A stretch of DNA of 64,000 nucleotides from Paludibacteraceae bacterium (GTDB taxonomy: Bacteria; Bacteroidota; Bacteroidia; Bacteroidales; Paludibacteraceae). The translations under genes were made by a program, and so were the position numbers. The DNA lies in assembly GCA_017448985.1 (NCBI GenBank), contig JAFSKL010000021.1:1-64000 (forward strand), read 5' to 3'. Of the stretch, positions 17,801-24,651 are shown one piece after another (the first letter of the stretch is position 1; each line of letters opens with the position of its first letter). The notes below the pieces were generated by a model. The model had not been told where the DNA came from and did no database searches. It worked only from the letters and a program-made list of their open reading frames with translations.

Positions 17801-18830
17801 CGAAGGAGAAAGGTACACCTGGTCTGTCACGGGGCTCACATACGGACCATTCGCAAAGGCCGGAACGGATACCATTGTCAATGAGTTCAATGTTCTCGAC
17901 ACGCTGATCGTTACCGTCTATCCCACCTATAACATGCCCGAGGAACAAGTGACGATCATCGATGGTGAGACATACACCTGGAACGGCAAAGACTATGAAA
18001 CGGAAGGCATATACAAAGAGACGCTCCTGTCGGAACATGACTGTGACAGCATCGTCACGCTCAACCTGACTGTCAAGGAGAACATCGTCGAAGAGGTGGC
18101 TGTCACCATCGCCGAGCAATGCGCGGGTGAAGGACTCCTGGAGATAGCGGTGCAACACACCGGCCTCTTGACGGACGCGCGATTGACCTTCTCCCCGGAG
18201 GCTGTAGCCGCGGGATTTGTGAACGACACCTATCCGCTGGACGATCAGGACATCGTTTCGGTTCCGTACAATGTCAAAGCGGGTATCTTCTCGGTTCATA
18301 TCGACCTCCTCTTCCATAGCCGGCTCAAGCACAGCGCCGACGAGCCCTTCACGCTTCTCTTCCCGCGTACGGTTTTGGAGCAAGGATGGATGGATGCCAT
18401 CTTCGTGCTGACGCATGACTATAACGGCGGATATGATTTCACGGACTTCCAGTGGTATAAGAAAGGCCAAATGCTGGTAGGCGAAACGGGCCCGTACCTG
18501 TACCAGCCGCTCGAAGTAGGCGCCGAATACAGCGCCATGTTGACGGAAGTGAGCGGCCTCAAGCTCATGACCTGCCCGCTTATTGTTGAAGATCCTAACA
18601 TCGATCCCAATATATATCCGACCGCTGTGGAACGCAATAATATCATACATGTCAACGTTTCGCAAGATGCCATCCTCAATATTTATACGCCGACGGGAAA
18701 CAGATTCTGTAGCCACTCCATCCTCTCCGGCGATACGCAGATCAACGCACCGGGCACGCAAGGCATCTACTTGGCGGAGATTGTATTGGAATCCGGCCAG
18801 CGGAAAGTGTTTAAAATCATGGTAAGATGA
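8847..18830 (+). CDS. Giant T9SS-exported repeat protein
   Basis: A 3,327-residue predicted surface protein. The GTG start at 8847 overlaps nadB, and a signal peptide (basic start, LLLCTLLF core, cleavage near residue 25) follows. In order: a unique N-terminal domain; a jelly-roll carbohydrate-binding-like region around residues 440-675 (DNGDFSADE at its start, NDFALDDIQF at its end); several Ig-like repeats of roughly 105-115 residues, each opening with a C-D-Q-T-T-F-type strand (about 690-1370); two 55-residue units ending in HGCDSIVMLHL; ten 113-residue repeats (1488-2618); more Ig-like domains; and a terminal T9SS type A sorting domain (YPTAV start, IYTPTGN, KIMVR end). Its likely role is adhesion or glycan contact; this is inferred from architecture only. 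Confidence 0.9.
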   Translation: MVRKYVKHIALLLCTLLFSPVYIDARVFEAGEVIYVKKSPANWSWYGNDDAGRFAYFYKEGTPLFAWSEKAQYVPYCGDVLQVRVPAGEWTHVIMTRNSVDSDPDWSNVHYNGDDNNVQKSADIEIPANQNYLDNFRQYKDAQNNPYDKWHWSNCYFYRPSEDPTSNGKINNVDKQVVEVCTQSSGDPLSLQPRLINETDGYDYGQARTWFKWDGEKWKELPYASTDWGFGGPGSLNETIGAANSHTYYFLSSKDQHRQRFIEISVTKDCSPTCEITDFGVVTSSVNVHDSTYVLEGVVAFGESLGKTLRISVTDAKGEHHVDYNAPTTPFIFSLPELYADGATLTATASFIGGGSDCSRNSDPYPAPNAIDGIKTSTINITHGETPTLTPSTPGTDGFKWHDGNTTDHERIVPAYCFDTTVIYTYYEYEPKPTFAGNLIDNGDFSADETYYGDIKRSNDVTGCDISDYNFWGKEVTTESNFYDKYMDGSSSLFGGFSIVTDANSFWKRYTKKIDAKAGTYYALFDADNRGSKRAWYANTGKSSKLKLVKGTNYMFSFWVANINNYGEMNNAAILQFAIRYKQDGAWSEEELLGNPIDLNEYKDNIWHQNSHVYTSPADADEVEIMVRDLNISKNPGGNDFALDDIQFQAISVHSQAIKNCERFVVNIKEPDITVNKPKITILKTPACGKTDFEMQVHVSYSKLSDKCPANTITLQLTDDIYGDIFTTPITIDPTVNPEGITLTLSSATYAMLVADGKVHKLTATITRKDGQGKEKNWQSSGIYTAPGVPALTVTEPIVSKPDCDQTTFDLEVEVTYAYQSGTELLFYWDGDLHTEASKNISYGSSSTITTKLTGLTYDGNKHTLLIRTDNTTLDCQDSKDVDAPFSPYIYDYVATPKQMGCDIDEYDVVVTFYVTNGQGKEVTVWGKEDQNTTFAAKEGENTVKFEGVAIDAADDYFDIWFVEAESNCEKKKTAKYDEPVTPHISVTPRPEVGDMDCNLTTYTVKFDITHTNQSGKLYGWIDDDIANKKEFDYEKNPATVTFTEVPGDGLEHTLHAAFDGENSCSIEIKSFKAPFTPVISDVLIKRSEMKCGEKTFQVTVEATLSDNAIGHKLTIKGDTGKDDPITYDITDTKFSEVFTLDRDKATGKFLIYFADANNCEPQEHTYDPPNVPALSVDPVDIPAPNCDQTTFDLIISGSYTYLRGTELHFLWDGVEKAKKDITSLSDVETFSATLKDLAYDGQKHVLTVQSNETTFDICPFEQTDIEVSFSPDIKSTVAKVLPYVCDAPNYQVTITVTYEKTQGHNLIITDEAGHEKTLKATDAEYGETSASWTFDMPWENPVVEHTFKAYFEGAEGCKDEDSHKDSYIAPKYWSSYTWEDDSSLEETFYICPDGSKYWNGETYSVAGDYEKKLQTVHGCDSIVMLHLLYWPTYTWETDSKLEETFYICPNGSKEWNGKIYTEEGDYELSLKTVHECDSIVMLHLRYYSIPSLEDRTTDDVVFKENLPYIWEGEEYTVSGNYEATKTTDDGCEYSVYLHLTVTDKPVENLDPEYMTICPGATIAAWRDLTNLTPTVDNYKFTTTITDEDKNYIATLIVNFYPIPSLIDRTKEDVVFTENLPYIWEGNEYTVSGNYEATKTTEDECEYSVYLHLTVTDKPVENLDPEYMTICPGATIEAWRDLTDLTPTAENNVFTTTIHEADKDYKATLIVNFHPIPSMTERTTEVTVFTENLPYIWEGEEYTVSGNYEATKTTEDGCEYSVYLHLTVTDKPVENLDPEYMTICPGATIEAWHDLTNLTPTAENNVFTTTIHEADKDYDATLIVDFYPIPSLTDRTTEDVVFKENLPYIWEGEEYTESGSYQKTVTSADGCTYTIYLNLEVVDKPVENLEPENMTICPGTTIDAWRDLTNLTPTAENNIFTTTIHEADKDYKAKLIVDFYPIPSLIDRTTDVVVFTENLPYIWEGEEYTVSGNYETTKTTEDGCEYSVYLHLTVTNKPVENLEPENMTICPGATIEAWRDLTDLTPTAENNVFTTTIHEADKDYRAKLIVDFYPIPSLVDRTTDAVVFTENLPYIWEGEEYTVSGNYEATKTTDDGCEYSVYLHLTVTDKPVEILDPDHMTICPGTTIDAWHDLTDLTPTAENNVFTTTIHEADKDYKATLIVDFHPIPSITERTKVDAVFTENLPYIWEGNEYNESGNYEATKTTDDGCEYKIYLNLTVSDKIIEILDPDHMTICPGTTIDAWHDLTNLTPTAENNVFTTTIHDIDKDYFATLIVDFHPIPSMTERTTVDAVFTENLPYIWEGNEYNESGNYETTKTTDDGCEYKVYLHLTVTEKPVETLEPPDYMTICPGTTIDAWHDLTNLTPTPENNIFTTTIHEADKDYIAKLIVDFYPIPSLSDRTTDVVVFTDDLPYRWEGQDCMVSDTYEATKTTDDGCKYKIYLNLTVSDKPVENLDPEYMTICPGTTIDAWHDLTNLTPTAENNVFTTTIHEADKDYKATLIVDFYPIPSLSDRTTDVVVFTEDLPYHWEGQDCMVSDTYEATKTTDDGCEYKIYLNLTVTDKPIEILDPDHITICPGATIDAWHDLTNLTPTAENNIFTTTIHEADKDYKAKLIVDFYPVPTIAEATTNVTVFKDELPYEWNDEWFTTEQTGYTKELTTDDGCTYTATLNLTIVSDPIVPKPEITATASVMPYACGDHTYSVKVEVEFANGQGRDLIFEDWKGNKRVFPTTPADTKIDDPPVFEYQKYTPGGKHGFKVYFDGYEDCAEYADYIEPAQPKIDIVHTDIGSVTSCGATYDLSVTFDYYNQDGTLSVDLDGRPADYITPDFVKDEFDKQTATATFIGLTADGQKHALTVQTTGGVHNCHKSVTVDAPEAEDIITSVEVTDVPENIRCDQTEYDVTVTVTMSSDNAIGKKIIIAHEGQTDDFIATANPMETTVKMTTADAAGLTVDAYFDGRPECKVTSKTFDAPQRLKCIKDYAQTCEGERYTWSVTGLTYGPFAKAGTDTIVNEFNVLDTLIVTVYPTYNMPEEQVTIIDGETYTWNGKDYETEGIYKETLLSEHDCDSIVTLNLTVKENIVEEVAVTIAEQCAGEGLLEIAVQHTGLLTDARLTFSPEAVAAGFVNDTYPLDDQDIVSVPYNVKAGIFSVHIDLLFHSRLKHSADEPFTLLFPRTVLEQGWMDAIFVLTHDYNGGYDFTDFQWYKKGQMLVGETGPYLYQPLEVGAEYSAMLTEVSGLKLMTCPLIVEDPNIDPNIYPTAVERNNIIHVNVSQDAILNIYTPTGNRFCSHSILSGDTQINAPGTQGIYLAEIVLESGQRKVFKIMVR
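13308..16700 (+). repeat. Ten tandem 339-bp coding repeats
   Basis: The unit is 113 codons (339 bp; one unit is 342 bp), opening at the codon for Y/H in [YH]-P-I-P-S and containing LPYIWEG, GCEYSVYLHLTV, MTICPG and TTIHEADKDY. Ten full units run from 13308 to 16700; a degenerate eleventh follows. Long stretches are near identical at the DNA level (for example the segment coding TIHEADKDY), so recent unequal crossing-over or gene conversion is likely. Units 7-8 share the variant GNEYNESGNYE and units 9-10 share WEGQDCMVSDTYE, suggesting local block duplication. Confidence 0.95.
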
Positions 18831-19771
18831 AACGGATAGTTGCCTTCATAGCGGTTTTGTTGATGGCCTCAATGGCCTTCGCGCAGCACTATATCGGTGT
18901 TGGCGCCTCGCTGTCTTCTCCGTTCCAGTTGGATAAGTCCGATGCCACTAAACCGCTCTTCGGATGGGGCGAAGGAGTCTCGCTCCAGTACCAATTCCGT
19001 CGTAATCATTTCTTGCTGAGCATCGGAGCTGCCATGTCCGGTGAACACCCGCGCGTAGGTGTGGCAGACGAAAACTTCTCCGCACATATGATTGATACCC
19101 GCGGAATCGAATTCAACTATCTCGGTCACCTGATCAGCCGTAGAGACCTGAGTTCCAACTTGTGGTTCCATACGCCGGTGATGGTCGGCTTCGAGACCTA
19201 TCCGTTCTATATGTTGGTAGGCGCGCAGTATAGCCTCTTCATCGCTTCGTGGACACATCAAAAAGGACTCATGGCTTCCGCTGCGGACTATTATGGCCGG
19301 TATTACGACGATTATATCGATGACATGTTCACGCATGGCTACCATGACTATGAACCCGTTTCCACCAAAGGACAGATGCGCTACAAAAACGATATCCGCT
19401 TGCTCGTCGAGTTAGGTGGCACCCTGCCCATCGGCCCAAGCAAGAATGGTTTGGACCAGCTCTTGCGTATCGGTGCTTTTGCCGAAGTCGGACTATTGGA
19501 TGTGCTGGACCAACCTTCCGCACCCGACAAAACGGAATGGGATGTGTCCCAATATATGAATGTATCGATGAATCACCTCTACTCGGCCGCCAATGCCAAC
19601 ACCGGTGCGTTGCGCAACATCGTGGTAGGAGTCAAAGTTACCTGCCTCTTCCCTGTCGGCGGCCAACCGGATAGAAACAAAAACAAGCACAAATACTACA
19701 GAACCCACTTCAAACGGACAAAACACAAATGCCATTGCCTCGGCCTACCTGTCCCATACTTCCTCAATTAA
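18827..19771 (+). CDS. Putative outer-membrane beta-barrel protein (copy A)
   Basis: A 314-residue protein with a clear signal peptide (MKRIVAFIAVLLMASMAFA, cleaved before QHY). Alternating strands follow, for example LLRIGAFAEVGLLDVL and NIVVGVKVTCLFPV, typical of a small outer-membrane barrel. The tail after residue 285 is rich in Lys, His and Cys. Its start overlaps the giant's stop by 4 nt (ATGA), so the two are translationally coupled and probably work together, for example as a surface anchor or assembly partner. The product of 38293-39441 is a paralogue. The specific function is unknown. Confidence 0.75.
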   Translation: MKRIVAFIAVLLMASMAFAQHYIGVGASLSSPFQLDKSDATKPLFGWGEGVSLQYQFRRNHFLLSIGAAMSGEHPRVGVADENFSAHMIDTRGIEFNYLGHLISRRDLSSNLWFHTPVMVGFETYPFYMLVGAQYSLFIASWTHQKGLMASAADYYGRYYDDYIDDMFTHGYHDYEPVSTKGQMRYKNDIRLLVELGGTLPIGPSKNGLDQLLRIGAFAEVGLLDVLDQPSAPDKTEWDVSQYMNVSMNHLYSAANANTGALRNIVVGVKVTCLFPVGGQPDRNKNKHKYYRTHFKRTKHKCHCLGLPVPYFLN

Positions 19772-19772
19772 T

Positions 19773-20579
19773 ATGAACGCTATCTCATTACACAGTGTCG
19801 TTCCGGTGCGGGCTGAAGCACGGGAAGGAAGTGAACAGCTGACACAAATGCTGTTTGGTGAAACATGTGCCGTTCTGGAAGAAAAACCTCGATGGAATCG
19901 GATAAAATTGCACTCGGACAGCCAGGAGGGATGGGTCGATTCCAAGATGATTTATCCGATGAAACCGAAGGAATTCGCACTTTACAAGCAAACATATCAG
20001 TCTGCAGCACTCGTCGTTTTCCCGATGGCCTATGCTGTAAGTGAGAACAACAGTCAAACGATTCCTCTAACCGCCGGAACACGCTTGACGAACTACAAAA
20101 ACGGACGATTCGAACTATTAGGTGTAGGTTTCCGCATTGACCCGATGTATGTCTCGGAGAAACCCTACGAAATGAGTCAGCAAAAACTATTCGAGGTGGT
20201 CCGTTTCTGGCTCAATGTGCCATATCTATGGGGCGGTAAGAATGCAATGGGCATCGATTGCTCGGGCTTTACACAAGTCATCATGAGCCTTTTCGGCAAG
20301 CACTTGCTTCGCAACGCTTCCGAGCAAGCCACACATGGGCGCAAGATCTCCGACCTGTCAAAAGCGCAAGCCGGAGACCTGGTGTTCTTTGACCATCAAG
20401 GTCTCAATGACGGAGTTTCCAATCCCTCGCACATATCCCATGTCGGCATAGTCATTGATAGCGAACGCGTGATTCATTGTTCCGGCCGCGTAAAAGTAGA
20501 AAAGCTCGATGAAATCGGCATTTTTTGCGCAGAAACAGGTCTCCATACACACCATTTAGCATCCATCCGCCGCCTGTAA
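19773..20579 (+). CDS. NlpC/P60 peptidoglycan peptidase with SH3-like N-terminus
   Basis: A 268-residue C40-family cysteine peptidase. The N-terminal half looks like tandem bacterial SH3 domains (VPVRAEAREGSEQL, GWVDSKM). The catalytic domain begins near residue 140 and shows Cys163 (GIDCSGFT), His223 (HISHVGIV) and a third polar residue at His235. The layout matches dipeptidyl-peptidase VI-like enzymes that cut gamma-D-Glu-diamino acid bonds in muropeptides. No signal peptide is evident, suggesting cytoplasmic muropeptide recycling. It starts 1 nt after the barrel gene stop, as the last gene of the nadB transcript. Confidence 0.88.
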   Translation: MNAISLHSVVPVRAEAREGSEQLTQMLFGETCAVLEEKPRWNRIKLHSDSQEGWVDSKMIYPMKPKEFALYKQTYQSAALVVFPMAYAVSENNSQTIPLTAGTRLTNYKNGRFELLGVGFRIDPMYVSEKPYEMSQQKLFEVVRFWLNVPYLWGGKNAMGIDCSGFTQVIMSLFGKHLLRNASEQATHGRKISDLSKAQAGDLVFFDHQGLNDGVSNPSHISHVGIVIDSERVIHCSGRVKVEKLDEIGIFCAETGLHTHHLASIRRL

Positions 20580-20660
20580 GTAAACCTATAATCATCCCCA
20601 AAATCCGACTTCAATAATTCCCTCACAAAATCCTTCTCCAATAATCGCCCTCATATTAAC

Positions 20661-20692
20661 CAAAAAACAGCAGCGTTTCCGTTGCTGTTTTT
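20661..20692. terminator. Bidirectional terminator
   Basis: CAGCAGCG (20668-20675), loop TTTC, CGTTGCTG (20680-20687) with one G-T pair, flanked by six A's on the left and five T's on the right. It serves the NlpC/P60 gene on the plus strand and tRNA-Leu on the minus strand. Confidence 0.85.
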
Positions 20693-20694
20693 CG

Positions 20695-20780
20695 TACCGC
20701 GAGCCGGGGTCGAACCGGCACGCTCATCACTGAGCAAAAGATTTTAAGTCTTTCTTGTCTACCAATTCCAACATCGCGGC
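20695..20780 (-). tRNA. tRNA-Leu (anticodon TAA)
   Basis: An 86-nt class II tRNA on the minus strand. Acceptor GCCGCGA pairs with TCGCGGT; the anticodon stem AAAGA/TCTTT encloses CTTAAAA (anticodon TAA). A long variable arm and the T-loop GTTCGAC are present. CCA is not encoded. A matching promoter lies upstream at 20911-20942. Confidence 0.95.
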
Positions 20781-20910
20781 GCGCTTGAACTAAAATTCGC
20801 GTGACTCGCGTCAATGCCGCTCGATTACGCTACATTTTGTTCTACGCTTCTCGGTCTGCAAAACTATGTTTTACATCCCGATAATTTGAAAAAAATCTTC
20901 AAATCGGCTG

Positions 20911-20942
20911 CAAAAGTACTGCTTTTTTTCGATATACACAAA
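20911..20942 (-). promoter_or_regulatory. Promoter of the tRNA-Leu gene
   Basis: Read on the minus strand: TTTG (20942-20939), 20 nt, then TACTTTTG (20918-20911). The transcript would begin near 20905, about 125 nt before the tRNA. It is divergent from the promoter at 20978-21009. Confidence 0.75.
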
Positions 20943-20977
20943 TATTTTTGCGAAAAAATGCGTTTTTATTCATTTTA

Positions 20978-21009
20978 TTTGCGTACATCATTTTTTTTTC
21001 GTACCTTTG
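20978..21009 (+). promoter_or_regulatory. Promoter of the polyene/lipid gene run
   Basis: TTTG at 20978-20981, 20 nt, TACCTTTG at 21002-21009. This is the only clear promoter before a co-directional run ending at 35872; the first start codon is at 21070. Confidence 0.85.
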
Positions 21010-21069
21010 CAGCCGTTTTTGTCCTGACGGACATGAAACCGTTAATTTATTATAAATTATTAAGTATAT

Positions 21070-22401
21070 ATGGCAAAGGAAAAATACATTGCATCTTGGG
21101 GCTATAGGATTTTCAAGACCTATGTGCGTTTTTTGAATGAGCACCTGATGTACAAGATGATTTACCAAGGTCGGGAAAACATCCCTGCGCAGGGTGAACT
21201 TTGTATGTTGGTGTCTAATCACGAAAACTGCGCCAATGATCCCTTGAACCTGCTGTTGGGCTTGGAGAACGAGACCCATCCGTATGTGTTGGCACGGGCT
21301 GATGCCTTTGAATTGGTTGGACCTGTTCTGTCGAAGTTCTTCTTGTGGCTGGGCATGTTACCTACTTTCCGCGCAGAGTTCGGCACATCGCCCGAAGACA
21401 TGAAGAAAAACGAAGAAACGATGAACACCATGTACGGTAAGATTATGGACGGTAACCGTCTGATCATCTACCCTGCCGGCATCCATACGCCGAAGCATTG
21501 GTTCAATGACTTCACTTTCGGCTATACGCACATGGCCTTCACCGCCGCCAAGATGACGGGTTTCACCAAAGACTTCAAGATTGTGCCTTGCGCGAACCAT
21601 TACGAGGACTATTTTGAAGTCGGAACCCAATGCATCATCCGTTACGGCGAGCCGTTGTCGTTGCAACCGTGGTACGAGATGTACCAGACCAAACCCCGTA
21701 CGGCCCAGCGCGAAGTGAACAAGATCATCCGTGAGCGGATTGAGGCTATGATGCTCGACATCCGCGACCTTGACCACTACGAGCAAATCGAGTGGTTGCG
21801 CAAGAGTGCTTTTGGTCAGAACTATTGCCGTCAGAACGGAGGCAATCCTGCTTTCCTGCCTGACAAACTGGCTTCCGACCGCAAGCTGGTGGAGGGTCTG
21901 AAGTCCAAAGCCGAAGACGAACCCTTCTGGCAGCCCATCAACGAGATAATGGAGGAAGAGAAGCAGTTGGGTATCACCGAACGCGATATCATCGGCAAGA
22001 AGAATTGGGCGCAGACGATTATTGCTATGCTCGTTCAGTTAGCATTGCTGCCGTTGTGGATTGTGTCGCTGTACCCGAATATTTTCCATTATCTCATTCC
22101 GTACCCGTTTGTCAAACCTGATCCGATGTACACCAACAGCGTACGCTTCATCGTACCGACAGTCTTCGGCATTCCGTTGTTCTTCTTGTTCACGGTACTG
22201 ATCTGCGGACTGGTTTGGGGTCTCTGGTGGCAGTCCGCCGCTTTTATGTTACTCGCTACATGGCCGCTCTCATGGTTCGCATTGCACAACGGCAAATGGA
22301 TGAAAGCTACATGGCGCAATGCAAAATTGCTGATAGCCAAGAGCCAAGATCTCATGGCCAAACGAGAAACTTTATTTGAAAATTTGAGAAACGAATTATA
22401 A
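21070..22401 (+). CDS. PlsC-like acyltransferase with C-terminal membrane segments
   Basis: A 443-residue protein with an N-terminal acyltransferase domain. The catalytic His51 and Asp57 sit in SNHENCAND (the H-x5-D form seen in some Bacteroidota members), and a motif III-like YPAGIHTPK follows. At least two strongly hydrophobic segments lie between about residues 315 and 410. It probably transfers an acyl or polyketide chain from ACP to a lipid or glycan acceptor at the inner membrane. It is the first gene of the cluster; the ketosynthase start overlaps its last base. In aryl polyene and flexirubin clusters an acyltransferase of this type accompanies the ketosynthases. Confidence 0.82.
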   Translation: MAKEKYIASWGYRIFKTYVRFLNEHLMYKMIYQGRENIPAQGELCMLVSNHENCANDPLNLLLGLENETHPYVLARADAFELVGPVLSKFFLWLGMLPTFRAEFGTSPEDMKKNEETMNTMYGKIMDGNRLIIYPAGIHTPKHWFNDFTFGYTHMAFTAAKMTGFTKDFKIVPCANHYEDYFEVGTQCIIRYGEPLSLQPWYEMYQTKPRTAQREVNKIIRERIEAMMLDIRDLDHYEQIEWLRKSAFGQNYCRQNGGNPAFLPDKLASDRKLVEGLKSKAEDEPFWQPINEIMEEEKQLGITERDIIGKKNWAQTIIAMLVQLALLPLWIVSLYPNIFHYLIPYPFVKPDPMYTNSVRFIVPTVFGIPLFFLFTVLICGLVWGLWWQSAAFMLLATWPLSWFALHNGKWMKATWRNAKLLIAKSQDLMAKRETLFENLRNEL

Positions 22402-23618
22402 TGAGAAGAGTTGTTATTACGGGCATGGGCATCTGGTCCTGCCTTGGTACATCATTAGACGAAGTGCGTGACTCGCTCTATACGGGCAAGTCTGGCATCA
22501 TCCTTGACCCCGTCCGCAAAGAGATGGGATTCCGTTCCGGTCTGACAGCTAAAGTGGAGTTACCGGACTTGAAGAAAGAACTCAGCCGTTCCCAGCGTGC
22601 ATACATGCCGGAGCAAGCCAAGTACGCTTACTGCGCAACCGTCGAGGCTTTGCGCAATGCGAAACTGGATCAGGACTACCTGGATAAATACGATGTAGGT
22701 CTGTTGTACGGCAATGACTCGTCGGCAGATCCGACGGTTCGTGCGGTGGACACGATGCGCGAGAAACATGACACGATGCTTTGCGGTAGCGGTGCCATCT
22801 TCCAGTCGATGAACTCGACCGTGACGATGAACCTCGGTACGATCTTCCATCTGCGCGGAATCAACCTGACCATCAGCGGTGCTTGCGCGAGTGGTGCGCA
22901 TGCCATCGGTCTCGGCGCTTTGCTGATCCAAACAGGTCTGCAGGACCTCATCGTCTGCGGTGGCGCACAGGAAGTCAATCCGTTCTCTATCGGTTCGTTC
23001 GACGGCATATCGGCTTTTTCTACGCGCGAGGATGCACCCGAAAAAGCGTCCCGTCCTTTCGACCGTGACCGTGACGGACTTGTGCCCGGAGGCGGTGCGG
23101 CAACGGTGATCATCGAGGAATACGAGCATGCTGTCAAACGCGGTGCGCCTATTATCGCCGAGGTGTTGGGATACGGTTTCTCCGCTAATGGCGAACATAT
23201 ATCCTCGCCGAATGTGGAAGGTCCGAGTAAGTCCCTGCGCATGGCCATTGAGCGTGCGGGTGTGACGATAGACGAGATAGGTTACATCAACGCTCACGCC
23301 ACCTCCACGCATGTGGGTGACACGAACGAAGCGAAAGCTATCTACAATGTCATTGGCGACCATCGTATCGAAGTGACTTCCACCAAATCCCAGACAGGAC
23401 ACGAGATGTGGATGGCGGGTGCAAGCGAAATCATCTACTCAATGCTGATGATGAAGAATGACTTCATCGCGGCGAACATCAACTTCGAGAATCCGGACGA
23501 GGACAGCGCCAAACTGCTGATTCCTGCCAAGCGTATCGAGAAGCATTTCGATACTTTCATGAGCAACAGTTTCGGTTTCGGCGGAACAAACGCTACATTA
23601 ATCGTAAGAAATCTTTAA
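22401..23618 (+). CDS. Beta-ketoacyl-ACP synthase (FabF/aryl polyene type)
   Basis: A 405-residue condensing enzyme with a complete Cys-His-His triad: Cys162 (GACASGAHA), His299 (NAHATSTHVGD) and His334 (TKSQTGHEMW). It should extend an ACP-bound chain with malonyl-ACP. It is the only ketosynthase in the cluster. Classical aryl polyene pathways use a ketosynthase plus a chain-length-factor partner, and none is seen here. It overlaps the acyltransferase gene by one nucleotide. Confidence 0.9.
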   Translation: MRRVVITGMGIWSCLGTSLDEVRDSLYTGKSGIILDPVRKEMGFRSGLTAKVELPDLKKELSRSQRAYMPEQAKYAYCATVEALRNAKLDQDYLDKYDVGLLYGNDSSADPTVRAVDTMREKHDTMLCGSGAIFQSMNSTVTMNLGTIFHLRGINLTISGACASGAHAIGLGALLIQTGLQDLIVCGGAQEVNPFSIGSFDGISAFSTREDAPEKASRPFDRDRDGLVPGGGAATVIIEEYEHAVKRGAPIIAEVLGYGFSANGEHISSPNVEGPSKSLRMAIERAGVTIDEIGYINAHATSTHVGDTNEAKAIYNVIGDHRIEVTSTKSQTGHEMWMAGASEIIYSMLMMKNDFIAANINFENPDEDSAKLLIPAKRIEKHFDTFMSNSFGFGGTNATLIVRNL

Positions 23619-23633
23619 AAATTATACAAAATC

Positions 23634-23873
23634 ATGGACAAAAATGAATTAATTGCCAAAGTAAATGCATGTTTGGCAGAAGAGTTTGAAGTAGAAGAGT
23701 CAATCATCACCCCCGAAGCTCCTATCAAACAGACACTTCAACTGGACAGTCTCAGTCTGGTCGATATGGTAGCTCTGATTGAGAATGAGTTTGGTGTAAA
23801 AATCCCGACAGCTGATTTGGGTAAGATTTTGACCTTCCAGGCCTTGTACGACTATCTGGCAGAGCGCGCGTGA
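23634..23873 (+). CDS. Acyl carrier protein
   Basis: A 79-residue acidic four-helix ACP with the phosphopantetheine serine at Ser39 in LDSLSLVDM. It carries the growing chain between the ketosynthase, dehydratases and ketoreductase encoded around it. Its stop overlaps the next start by 4 nt. It is the only ACP in the cluster, whereas aryl polyene clusters commonly have two. Confidence 0.92.
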   Translation: MDKNELIAKVNACLAEEFEVEESIITPEAPIKQTLQLDSLSLVDMVALIENEFGVKIPTADLGKILTFQALYDYLAERA

Positions 23874-24289
23874 TCATCCGAGGCGAACATATCTTTCAGT
23901 TGATACCACAGCGTCCTCCTATTGTGATGGTGGATGTTGTGTACTCCGCCGACGAGACCTGTGCAGAGACCGGTTTGACTGTTCATGAAGATAATATCTT
24001 CGTGCGTGACGGCCGGTTTCGGGAACCCGGACTGATAGAGCATATCGCCCAGTCGGCAGCTGCTTTTGCAGGCTACGGATCCTTTGCTCGTGGCGAGGAA
24101 CCCAAATTAGGCTACATCGGCGAAATCAAAGACTGTAACCTGTTTGCCTTGCCCTCAATAGGCGAAGAATTGCTGACAACGATTCGGCTGGTAACGGAAG
24201 TAGCCGGAATCCGGCTCATCAGCGCAGAAACAAAGGTGAACGATGAGATCGTTGCAGCGTGTCTCATGAAGATTTTTCTAAAGGAGTGA
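23870..24289 (+). CDS. Hotdog-fold dehydratase partner lacking the catalytic His
   Basis: A 139-residue FabZ/FabA-like hotdog protein starting at GTG 23870, inside the ACP stop (GTGA). It keeps the helix motif FREPGLIEHIAQS with Glu57. The segment where FabZ has its catalytic histidine (G-H-F-P) reads VRDGRF and has no His. It resembles the ApeP-type half of the heterodimeric dehydratase in aryl polyene clusters, with the neighbouring gene supplying the other half. I infer a paired enzyme that removes water from beta-hydroxyacyl-ACP. Confidence 0.8.
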   Translation: MIIRGEHIFQLIPQRPPIVMVDVVYSADETCAETGLTVHEDNIFVRDGRFREPGLIEHIAQSAAAFAGYGSFARGEEPKLGYIGEIKDCNLFALPSIGEELLTTIRLVTEVAGIRLISAETKVNDEIVAACLMKIFLKE

Positions 24290-24651
24290 AAAATTATTAT
24301 GCCATAGTGAATAAGACGATTGACGGTTTATCCGGGCATTTTGTTGTTCGGCTGAATCCGGAATGCAAGGTCTATGAGGGACACTTCCCCGGTGAACCCG
24401 TTTCTCCCGGTGTGTGCAATATCGAGATGTTGCTCGAATGTGCCGCACAGGTGATGGGTTTTCCATTGCGGGCACGCAAGATCAGCCGCTGTCGTCTTAC
24501 CACGCTTATCACGCCGCTCTCTCATCCGGAATTGGAATTGCATATCGATCTCAAAGAGAAAGAACCTGCCCTTTTTGTTCTCAACGCCGAGATAGGGAAA
24601 GATGCCGATAATTATATGTCACTCAAAGCGGAAGTAACCCGAGATGAATAA
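24286..24651 (+). CDS. Hotdog-fold beta-hydroxyacyl-ACP dehydratase with catalytic His
   Basis: A 121-residue protein with the canonical FabZ/ApeI motif: His33 in EGHFPGEP, then SPGV and Glu47. I choose GTG 24286, which overlaps the previous stop as GTGA exactly like the junction before it; an in-frame ATG at 24259 would force a 31-nt overlap. It probably forms the active subunit of a heterodimer with the upstream His-less hotdog protein. Its stop overlaps the next gene by 8 nt. Confidence 0.85.
   Translation: MKNYYAIVNKTIDGLSGHFVVRLNPECKVYEGHFPGEPVSPGVCNIEMLLECAAQVMGFPLRARKISRCRLTTLITPLSHPELELHIDLKEKEPALFVLNAEIGKDADNYMSLKAEVTRDE

Noticed and set aside
16872..18761. 629-codon open frame on the minus strand
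   Set aside because: It lies wholly opposite the giant gene and is rich in Arg, Val and Ser with no recognisable domain; it is a shadow of the codon bias of the real gene.
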